From: an uncultured Bacilli bacterium
GTDB lineage: Bacteria; Bacillota_I; Bacilli_A; RFN20; CAG-449
NCBI GenBank assembly: GCA_947593895.1
Contig: CANQDY010000070.1
Location: forward strand, 1 to 6,643
Direction of reading: 5' to 3'
Length of the DNA: 6,643 bases
Shown: piece after piece, positions 1 to 6,318 of the stretch
Position numbering within the stretch: position 1 is the first letter of the stretch
Layout of the letters: each line of letters starts with the position of its first letter
The notes under the pieces: generated by a model
Told to the model about the DNA's origin: nothing
Database searches by the model: none
Seen by the model: the letters and a program-made list of their open reading frames with translations, nothing else
Translations under genes and position numbers: made by a program

Positions 1-1594
1 TCATAGCCCATCGATCTAGACCAAATGCAATTCCACCATGTGGAGGAGTTCCATATTTTAATGAATTGACAAAGAAGCCAAATTTTCTTTGAATATCCTC
101 TTCAGTAAATCCTAATAATTTAAAGATTTCTTTTTGTAATTTTTGATCGTAAATTCTTAATGATCCTCCTCCTGCTTCATATCCATTGACAATAATATCA
201 TATGCTGAAGCATAAACTTCTTCCGGATGAGTTTTTAATTTTCCGATATCTTCTTCTTTTGGCTGAGTAAATGGATGATGACATGGCGAAATCTCTTTAG
301 TATCTTCATTATAATCAAAAAGCGGAAAATCAACGACCCATAATAAATCAAAAGTATTCGGTTTAATTAAATTCATTTCTTTAGCATATTGAATTCTTAA
401 AGCACCTAAACATAAACATACTTTCATCTTAATACCTGCGCCGATAATGACTAAATCATCTTCTTTTAAATTTAAGACTTTAACTAATTCTTCAATCTGC
501 TCTTGCTCAAAGAATTTCAAAAACGATCCTTCAAGTTGATGATTGATATATTTTAAAACAGTTAACCCACCTAAACCAAATTTTTTTGCGTGAAGATTTA
601 TTCCATCAATTACTTTTCTAGTGGTGATTGACGCATGATTTTCGATAACCAATGCTTTAATTACTTTTGCATTTTTAAATGCTTCAAAATTAATTTTTGA
701 TAAAACATCTTTAACATCTTTAAGTTTTAAATCGTAACGAGTATCCGGTTTATCAGATCCGTATGTTTCAATACAATAATCATATTTAAGTCTTCTTAAT
801 GGAATTTGAATATCGATATTTTTAACATCATGCATAATCTTTTTAATCAATTTCTCAGTTAATGTTAATATTTCATCTTCAGATAAAAATGAAGTTTCAA
901 TATCAATTTGAGTAAAATCAGGTTGACGGTCCGCACGTAAATCCTCGTCACGGAAACATCGTGCCACTTGATAATAACGTTCAAATCCCGCGACCATTAA
1001 CATTTGTTTAAATAATTGTGGTGATTGTGGTAACGCATAAAACGCACCCTTTCTAGTTCTTGAAGGAACTAAATAATCTCTAGCACCTTCAGGTGTCGAT
1101 AAAGTTAAAATTGGTGTTTCTATCTCAATAAAATCATTAGCGTCCAAAAATTCATGACAAGCTTTTACAATTTTTGCTCTTGTTTTAAGATAATTTTGCA
1201 TAATTGGTCTTCTTAAATCAAGATAACGATATTTTAATCTAGTATCCTCTAAAGCATCAGTATCATCTTGAATTAAAAATGGTGTTTGTTCGCTGGTATT
1301 AATAATTTTAACTTCACTTGCAACAACTTCGATTTCACCTGTTGGAAGTTTTAAATTTTTAACATCTTTTTTCGTAACAATACCCTTAACTTGGATGATA
1401 TATTCACTTTTTATATCTTTTACATTTGGAAATTTTTCATCTTCTAAAAGAATTTGAGTAATGCCATATCTATCTCTTAAATCGATAAAAACAAGTGAAC
1501 CTAAATTTCTTTTTTTACTGACCCACCCAACTAAAGTAACTTCCTTACCTAAGTCAGAAAGTCGAAGCTCACCATTATTATGTGTACGATACAT
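1..1594 (-). CDS. aspS: Aspartyl-tRNA synthetase, 3'-truncated by window edge
   Basis: Charges tRNA-Asp with aspartate in the cytoplasm (class IIb synthetase). My translation gives 531 codons plus one base, against a usual bacterial length near 585-590, so roughly 55-60 C-terminal residues lie outside the window. Seen in order: an N-terminal OB-fold anticodon-binding domain (about 1-105, with FIDLRDRYGI at 36-45); catalytic core start YRYLDLRRP at 122-130; the ETPILTLSTPEGARDY flipping-loop region at 159-174; motif 2 ARCFRDEDLRADRQPDFTQ at 211-229; GSDKPDTR at 279-286; the bacterial GAD-type insertion (about 290-420); and motif 3 GIAFGLDR at 521-528. The residue after the motif 3 Arg is Trp529, where small aliphatic residues are usual. 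Leu31 resembles discriminating AspRS, which usually lacks the His found there in Asn-misacylating enzymes; this is a weak inference. The ATG lies 7 nt after GGAGGT (1602-1607), which overlaps the hisS stop, so it is the second gene of the T-box-controlled hisS-aspS operon. Confidence 0.97.
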   Translation of the reverse strand, partial: MYRTHNNGELRLSDLGKEVTLVGWVSKKRNLGSLVFIDLRDRYGITQILLEDEKFPNVKDIKSEYIIQVKGIVTKKDVKNLKLPTGEIEVVASEVKIINTSEQTPFLIQDDTDALEDTRLKYRYLDLRRPIMQNYLKTRAKIVKACHEFLDANDFIEIETPILTLSTPEGARDYLVPSRTRKGAFYALPQSPQLFKQMLMVAGFERYYQVARCFRDEDLRADRQPDFTQIDIETSFLSEDEILTLTEKLIKKIMHDVKNIDIQIPLRRLKYDYCIETYGSDKPDTRYDLKLKDVKDVLSKINFEAFKNAKVIKALVIENHASITTRKVIDGINLHAKKFGLGGLTVLKYINHQLEGSFLKFFEQEQIEELVKVLNLKEDDLVIIGAGIKMKVCLCLGALRIQYAKEMNLIKPNTFDLLWVVDFPLFDYNEDTKEISPCHHPFTQPKEEDIGKLKTHPEEVYASAYDIIVNGYEAGGGSLRIYDQKLQKEIFKLLGFTEEDIQRKFGFFVNSLKYGTPPHGGIAFGLDRWAM

Positions 1595-1606
1595 ATTTTC
1601 TACCTC

Positions 1607-2881
1607 CTACATTAATTTTTGATCTAGTTCATCAATAAGATTATCTAAATCAACATCAAATTGTTCCTCAGTAATTAAATTTTTTAATTTAACTTTTTTA
1701 TTTTTTACTTCATCATCTCCGACAATTATTGCAAATCTAGCATTCTTTCGATTAGCAATTTTAAACTGTGCACCTAAGGATTTATTATCAAATGTCATAT
1801 CAGATGAAAATCCATTTGCCCTTAAATTTTGACATATCGAGAAAACATATGGTAAGTTTTCACTTCCTAATGTCATCAAATAAACATCAAGATTGACTTT
1901 TTCGTAATTATCAGGATCGACTTGTTTTAATAACAAGTTTAAACGCTCAATACCAAAAGCAAGTCCAACACTAGATAGTTGTGGTCCGCCAACTTCGTGA
2001 ACCAAATTGTCGTAGTGACCTCCTCCACCAAGTGCACCAAGAGAAGTTCCATCACCAAAAATATAATGATACTCAAATACAATATGTGAATAATAATCAA
2101 GTCCACGAACTAATGTATCATCAACTTGATATTCAATTTCTTGCATGTTAAGTAAATCAAGAATATTTTTAAAATATTCTTTGCTCTCTTGATTTAAATA
2201 ATCACACATCTTTGGTGCATTTTTAATAATTTTTTGATCATCTTTATCTTTACAATCTAAAATTCTTAAAGGATTTATTTCAAAACGACGTCTACAATCA
2301 GAACACATATTTTCTATATGATTTTGAAAATATTCCTTTAATGCTTTTTTATAATTCTGACGACTTTCTTCATCACCAATTGAATTAATTTTTAATACAA
2401 CATGAGAAAATCCTAGCATTTTTAATGAATTATAGCCGAAAATGATTGTTTCAACATCATTATAAAATGAAGTAACACCAACATTTTCTATACCAAATTG
2501 ATTAAACTGTCGATATCTTCCTGCCTGAGGGCGTTCATATCTAAACGCTGGTCCATAATAATATAGTTTCAATGGTAAATCCTTATTCGCATATAATTTA
2601 TTTGTTACCACCGCTCTCATAACTCCAGCAGTTAATTCTGGTCTTAGGGTAATATCACGACCTGATTTATCAGTGAATGTAAACATTTCTTTAGTGACGA
2701 TGTCACTTGACTCTCCAGCTGAGCGAGTAAAAAGACTAGTTGATTCGTAAATTGGTGTATGAATTGATGAATAACCATATGTCAAAGCAAAACTTTTTAA
2801 AAGATCGACTAGTTTATCGATGTTTAGTGCATCTTCATAATATGCATCATAAGTTCCTCTAGGTAATTGATAATTAGCCAT
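1607..2881 (-). CDS. hisS: Histidyl-tRNA synthetase
   Basis: Ligates histidine to tRNA-His in the cytoplasm; homodimeric class II synthetase. The 424 residues match the usual bacterial length. Seen: N-terminal PRGTYD (7-12), motif 1 region TPIYESTSLFTRSAG (42-56), TLRPELTAG (78-86), motif 2 FRYERPQAGRYRQF (113-126) followed by QFGIE (128-132), the CSDC/NPLRILDCK segment (193-211), the histidine-specific RGLDYY motif (259-264, with the catalytic Arg259), GGGGHYDNLV (285-294), motif 3 FGIERL (309-314) and the C-terminal anticodon-binding domain (about 330-424). Two positions depart from the common family sequence: RPELT instead of RPEGT, and GGGGHYD instead of GGGGRYD; the catalytic Arg and Glu residues are kept. 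ATG at 2881 follows AAGGAGG (2886-2892) with only 4 nt between. It is the first gene after the T-box leader and is followed 12 nt later by aspS. Confidence 0.98.
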   Translation of the reverse strand: MANYQLPRGTYDAYYEDALNIDKLVDLLKSFALTYGYSSIHTPIYESTSLFTRSAGESSDIVTKEMFTFTDKSGRDITLRPELTAGVMRAVVTNKLYANKDLPLKLYYYGPAFRYERPQAGRYRQFNQFGIENVGVTSFYNDVETIIFGYNSLKMLGFSHVVLKINSIGDEESRQNYKKALKEYFQNHIENMCSDCRRRFEINPLRILDCKDKDDQKIIKNAPKMCDYLNQESKEYFKNILDLLNMQEIEYQVDDTLVRGLDYYSHIVFEYHYIFGDGTSLGALGGGGHYDNLVHEVGGPQLSSVGLAFGIERLNLLLKQVDPDNYEKVNLDVYLMTLGSENLPYVFSICQNLRANGFSSDMTFDNKSLGAQFKIANRKNARFAIIVGDDEVKNKKVKLKNLITEEQFDVDLDNLIDELDQKLM

Positions 2882-2892
2882 ATTTCCTCCTT

Positions 2893-2934
2893 AAAAATAA
2901 AAAAGTACCTCTAAGGGTGCTTTCGCACGGTACC
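2893..2934 (-). terminator. Probable T-box-controlled intrinsic terminator
   Basis: The bulge bases GGUACC (2934-2929) can pair with GGUACU (2909-2904) as five Watson-Crick pairs plus one G-U. The GUGC-GAAA-GCAC hairpin stays stacked inside, and CCUUAGA (2916-2910) becomes a 3' bulge. The helix runs directly into six Us, an A and five Us (2904-2893), as in an intrinsic terminator. It cannot coexist with the antiterminator because it uses the tRNA-binding bulge. The U-tract is clear; the helix is short and interrupted, so the exact fold is inference. An alternative is translational control by pairing CCUUA (2916-2912) with UAAGG (2893-2889) over the hisS Shine-Dalgarno. Confidence 0.6.
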
Positions 2935-2941
2935 ACCTTAG
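2911..2941 (-). promoter_or_regulatory. T-box antiterminator hairpin
   Basis: A textbook antiterminator can be drawn with no gaps. Helix A1 is CUAAGG (2941-2936) with CCUUAG (2916-2911), six perfect pairs. The 7-nt bulge is UGGUACC (2935-2929), the site where the tRNA acceptor end pairs with UGGN. Helix A2 is GUGC-GAAA-GCAC (2928-2917), a four-pair stem with a GNRA tetraloop. The variable bulge base is U, which pairs with a discriminator base A and can wobble with G. Uncharged tRNA should stabilise this form and allow expression of hisS-aspS. Confidence 0.93.
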
Positions 2942-3109
2942 TTCACTATCTCTAGTGCACTTTTTAGTTTTAACGTAACTACCGGATCCGCTACTGAATT
3001 CACTTCACATTCTCAATAGTGTCAAGTTAAATTACCCACCAAGTTTTTTCACCAAACAAACTCTCTCTAAAAGCTAATAAAATAACACTCTATTTCATAG
3101 AACAAATAT

Positions 3110-3138
3110 ATTATATGGATTTTTTTGTATAAAAACAA
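3110..3138 (-). promoter_or_regulatory. Sigma-A type promoter for hisS-aspS
   Basis: TTGTTT (3138-3133) as the -35 and a perfect TATAAT (3115-3110) as the -10 are separated by exactly 17 nt. The next purine at the proper distance is G3103, about 7 nt downstream, which places the transcription start just upstream of the T-box leader. Its position between the rluA stop and the leader fits an independent promoter for the synthetase operon. Read-through from the relA-rluA operon is possible, since no strong terminator separates them. Confidence 0.83.
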
Positions 3139-3165
3139 TGTTTTTTGAGTAAAATTCTCCAAAGA

Positions 3166-4121
3166 CTATTTCGATTTTTTCAAATTAAATAACTCAAAAA
3201 ATTCTTTTGGTGTACTCGCAATAAATTTAAAATGTTTATTACTTATTGGATGATTAAATTCAAATACACTTGCGTGTAATCCCATTCTATTAATCGGATT
3301 AATTGTACTACCATATTTATCATCACCAATAACTTTATGTCCTAAATCAGACATATGAACTCTGATTTGATTTTTTCTTCCCGTATCAATATTAACACGA
3401 AGTAAACTATATTCATCATTTTCTGCTTCAACATGATAATGAGTTATTGCTTTTTGACCATCATTTGGTCTGTGTGAAGAATACATTAAATTAGTTTTTG
3501 TTGGTAACAAATATGAAATTATTGTTCCATCTTTTTTATCAAAAACACCTTCGCAAACAGCAATATATTCCCTTTTTTTTACAATATCATTCCAATTTTT
3601 TTGCATTTTATCACGAATTTGTTCATTTTTAGCAAAAACTAAAACACCCGAGGTTTCTTTATCTAAACGATGCAGTACAAATACTCGATTTCTTGGATTT
3701 GTTTCTCTGACATAATCCATCATAATTCGATAAGCAGTTATTTCTTTTTCATTATCCGTGGCAATTGATAATAATCCGTGAGGTTTATTAATGGCAATTA
3801 ATTCATCATCCTCATATAAAATTTTTAATTTGGAAATTCGCTTTCCGTCTTTTCTCACCTTATATGGAGAAATAGAAATAATATCATCTTTTACTAATAA
3901 AAAATCGAATTGTCTAACTGCAGCACCATTAACAAGAACTTGCTGATTGGTTAATAAATGTTTAATGTTATTTCTGGATAAACCCGGATAATTTTCGAGC
4001 AAAAAGGTAACTGAGATGAGTTCTTTACTCTTATTTCTCTAAAAAGTTTTTGATTAGGTCTAACTTTAGTTTTTTTTCTTTTAGTCGATTTTTTTATTTG
4101 AATTTTTTTATTATTTAACAT
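3166..4121 (-). CDS. RluA-family 23S-rRNA-type pseudouridine synthase, frame interrupted (-1 shift needed)
   Basis: Isomerises uridine to pseudouridine in structured RNA; the target here is unknown. The main frame covers 278 codons from 4002. Numbered on the joined 318-residue product: S4-like RNA-binding segment LPG-type YPGLSRNNIKHLL through QVLVNG (about 45-66), INKPHGLLSI (111-120), catalytic HRLDKETSG (151-159, Asp154 nucleophile), TGRKNQIRVHM (247-257), GLHA (281-284). The 278-codon frame starts at a TTG with no Shine-Dalgarno and lacks the usual strand before the S4 domain. That strand is in the neighbouring frame: an ATG at 4121 overlaps the relA stop (TAATG), has AAGGG 11 nt upstream, and encodes 40 residues ending EIRVKNSSQLPF. 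A -1 shift on CC-TTTTT-G (4007-4000) joins it to LLENYPGLSRNN exactly as in homologues. The new N-terminus is rich in Lys/Arg (residues 5-21). This could be a programmed shift, a mutation, or an assembly error; unshifted translation stops after 56 residues. Confidence 0.85.
4000..4007 (-). other. Candidate -1 frameshift site in rluA-like gene
   Basis: The upstream frame reads UUA CCU UUU UGC. If the Phe-tRNA on UUU (4004-4002) slips back one base it re-pairs perfectly on UUU (4005-4003), and the next codon becomes UUG (4002-4000), giving Pro-Phe-Leu-Leu-Glu. That is the family-like sequence, followed by the long frame. The shift must occur after the TAG at 4041-4039 (downstream frame) and before the TAA at 3953-3951 (upstream frame). 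I see no strong upstream Shine-Dalgarno stimulator and no convincing downstream stem-loop, so efficient programming is not demonstrated; a lost T in a six-T run explains it equally well. Confidence 0.6.
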
Positions 4122-6316
4122 TAATGTGTTACCCTTTCAACTTCATAAACACTAGGTATATTAATAATTTGATTTTTTATATTGTTAAAATGATTGATAT
4201 CGATAACATTTATTGCAATTAATATTGATGTTGTATTTGTTGATGTATGTTTTTTGGAAATTAATTTATTACAACCAACTTTATTTTGAGCTAATAAATT
4301 CATAATGTCGATAATAAGATTATCCCGATCATTAGCTTTAATTGAAATGTCAACTGAACAAGATGCATTTTCATAATTTGGATTCCATGTTACATCAATT
4401 AATCGTCTTGATTGATTAGCAATATTTGGACAATCAATTCGATGAACTTTTACACCCTTACCTTGTGTAATATAACCAACTATTTTATCTCCCGGTATAG
4501 GACAACAACAACTGCTTAAGTTACACAAAATATTTGTTTTACCTTTAACAAGAACTGCCTGTGACGAAGATAAAGATTTATTTTTACTTGAAACACTTTT
4601 CTTAATCAAAAGATCCTCAAATGTATCTCTATTCAATTTTAAATAATCTATAATTGACGATGGTTGAATATTTTTTGAGCTAATTGCTATAAATAACTCG
4701 TCAAGATTATCAACTTGGAAATTTTTTAAAACACTATCTGATAGGTAATCCATCATTTTATGTTCATTAATTTTATTTTCACGAAAAACTTCCCTTAATG
4801 ATTCCTTACCTTTTTCAATATTTGTTTCACGTAAAAAATCTGCATTTTTCTTTAAAAGCCATTTTCTAATATGAGATTTAGCTTGATTAGTTTTAACTAA
4901 TTTTAACCATCCTTCATTTGGTCCGTTAGATTGAGGATTAGTTTTGATTTCAACAACATCACCAGTTTTTAATTCAGTATTTAATGAAACTAAGGAGTTA
5001 TTGACTAGTGCGCCAACTGCTTGGTCACCAACCTTAGAATGAATTTTATATGCAAAGTCAAGTGGAGTCGCACCGGTAGGTAAATCGATAACCTTTCCAT
5101 GAGGTGTAAAACAATAAATATTCGCACCAAAAATTTCATGTTGCAAAGTATTCATATACTCCATTGCACTTTCATCTTCATTTGATAAAGAAACAAAATC
5201 TGAAAACCAATGAAGTTTTTCCATAATCTCTTTTTGTTCTTGTTTCGGATCATATTTCATATTTTCTTTATATCGCCAGTGAGCGGCAATACCACCTTCA
5301 GCAATCTCATCCATCTCATAGGTTCGAATTTGAATTTCGAGAATTGTTGAATCACGATCGATAACAGTTGTATGAAGCGATTGATACATATTAGGTTTTG
5401 GAACTGCAATATAGTCTTTAAATCGACCAGGTAATGGACGATATTCACTATGTATTAATCCTAAAATTTCATAACAGTTTATCTCCGTTTTAGTAATAAT
5501 TCTCAAAGCAAAAATATCATATATCTCATCCAAAGTCTTATTTTTATCAACTAATTTTTTATATATTGAAGACGGATGTTTAATTCTTGCAGATATTTCA
5601 AAAGGAATTTTTGACTGAAGAAGCATATCCGCAATTTTTTTTTGTAAATGCTTAATCGAATCCTCACGGTTTTTCATATTTTGATCTAAATATGTTATGA
5701 TTTTCTGATATTCAATCGGATGAAGATACATGATACATAAATCTTCAAGTTCACCTTTAATCGAACTTAAACCAAGTCGATCTGCGATTGGAACATAAAC
5801 ATCCAAAGTTTCTTGTGAAATGGAAACCTTTTTTTCATTTGTCTGAAACTCTAGTGTTCTCATATTATGAAGACGATCTGCTAACTTAATAATAATTACC
5901 CGAATATCTTTCGCCATGCCAAGAAAGATTTTACGATGTCCTTCAGCAACAAAGTCCTTATCGTGACGACGATTATGTGATAAAGCCTTAATTTTAGTCA
6001 AACAAAAAACAATTTCAGCGATATCATCATTGAAATTTTTTGCAATTTCTTCCTTAGTTACTTCACAATCTTCAATCGTATCGTGCAAAAAACCTGCTGC
6101 AATGGTAGTTGGACCACCTTGCAAAGTCGCAATAATATAAGCAACTTCAATTAAGTGGATAATATATGGATCACCAGATTTTCTAATTTGTCCGGCATGT
6201 TTATCAGCAGCAAACTCATAAGCCTTTTGAATCAAATTAATATCTGACTTATTATGAATGTAACGAGTGAAAACATCATAAACATCTTGATATGTATGAT
6301 TCTTCTTTTTTTCCAT
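4121..6316 (-). CDS. relA: Bifunctional (p)ppGpp synthetase/hydrolase (RSH family)
   Basis: Makes (p)ppGpp from ATP and GTP/GDP on starvation and degrades it otherwise; acts with the ribosome. The 731 residues match full-length Rel/RSH. Domains seen: HD hydrolase (about 35-180) with metal ligands His54, His78-Asp79 in HDTIED, and Asp147 in LADRLHNMR; synthetase (about 240-350) with RFKDYIA (298-304), PNMYQSLHTT (308-317) and EIQIRT (327-332); TGS domain (about 398-460); helical region; a Cys-rich domain with CCCPIPGDKIVGY (603-615) and HRIDCPN (625-631); and a C-terminal ACT domain (about 655-731). The RxKD synthetase motif, together with the intact HD site, marks a bifunctional Rel and not a hydrolase-dead RelA. 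The ATG at 6316 is preceded by AAGGA (6330-6326) with 9 nt spacing, and lies 2 nt after the apt stop. Its TAA overlaps the start of the pseudouridine synthase gene. Placement with apt links purine salvage to GTP-consuming alarmone synthesis. Confidence 0.98.
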   Translation of the reverse strand: MEKKKNHTYQDVYDVFTRYIHNKSDINLIQKAYEFAADKHAGQIRKSGDPYIIHLIEVAYIIATLQGGPTTIAAGFLHDTIEDCEVTKEEIAKNFNDDIAEIVFCLTKIKALSHNRRHDKDFVAEGHRKIFLGMAKDIRVIIIKLADRLHNMRTLEFQTNEKKVSISQETLDVYVPIADRLGLSSIKGELEDLCIMYLHPIEYQKIITYLDQNMKNREDSIKHLQKKIADMLLQSKIPFEISARIKHPSSIYKKLVDKNKTLDEIYDIFALRIITKTEINCYEILGLIHSEYRPLPGRFKDYIAVPKPNMYQSLHTTVIDRDSTILEIQIRTYEMDEIAEGGIAAHWRYKENMKYDPKQEQKEIMEKLHWFSDFVSLSNEDESAMEYMNTLQHEIFGANIYCFTPHGKVIDLPTGATPLDFAYKIHSKVGDQAVGALVNNSLVSLNTELKTGDVVEIKTNPQSNGPNEGWLKLVKTNQAKSHIRKWLLKKNADFLRETNIEKGKESLREVFRENKINEHKMMDYLSDSVLKNFQVDNLDELFIAISSKNIQPSSIIDYLKLNRDTFEDLLIKKSVSSKNKSLSSSQAVLVKGKTNILCNLSSCCCPIPGDKIVGYITQGKGVKVHRIDCPNIANQSRRLIDVTWNPNYENASCSVDISIKANDRDNLIIDIMNLLAQNKVGCNKLISKKHTSTNTTSILIAINVIDINHFNNIKNQIINIPSVYEVERVTH

Positions 6317-6318
6317 AA

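Larger units (their letters stand above)
2882..3103 (-). ncRNA. T-box riboswitch leader of the hisS-aspS operon
   Basis: A cis-acting leader that senses uncharged tRNA and controls hisS-aspS. Elements seen in transcript order: AGAGAGAG (3068-3061); an apical hairpin AGUUU/AAACU (3062-3058 with 3046-3042) whose loop carries GGTGAAA (3053-3047); the specifier region TTGACACTATTGAG, with GACAC at 3023-3019; a stem III hairpin CACTA-GAGA-TAGTG (2957-2944); the 14-nt T-box AAGGTGGTACCGTG (2939-2926); a U-tract; and the hisS Shine-Dalgarno. GACAC can be read as Asp GAC followed by A, or as His CAC followed by U; the purine usually found after a specifier favours GAC. The complete stem I pairing was not resolved by eye. 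Length from the inferred transcription start is about 222 nt. Presence of a T-box is very well supported; tRNA specificity is inference. Confidence 0.96.

Noticed and set aside
3120..3165. Intrinsic terminator after the pseudouridine synthase
   Set aside because: Only a weak TTTGGAG/CTCAAA pairing and an all but GC-free AAAAAC/GTTTTT hairpin are seen, and the latter overlaps the -35 of the hisS promoter; neither is convincing.
4000..4002. TTG as the genuine start of the pseudouridine synthase
   Set aside because: No Shine-Dalgarno stands upstream, the N-terminus of the S4 domain would be missing, and the missing part is encoded in the adjacent frame from a well-placed TAATG start.
4070..4077. 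Eight-A run in the transcript as a transcriptional slippage site restoring the frame
   Set aside because: Adding one base here would lead into stop codons in the downstream frame (the last is TAG at 4041-4039) before the S4 domain, so the shift must occur later.
3951..4121. Independent 56-codon small protein after relA
   Set aside because: Its last 16 codons overlap the S4 coding of the long frame, and its first 40 read as the missing N-terminus of the synthase; a separate gene is less likely.
5257..5448. 63-codon minus-strand frame
   Set aside because: It sits inside the RelA synthetase domain in another frame, over the codons for RFKD and YQSLH; no Shine-Dalgarno and no family resemblance.
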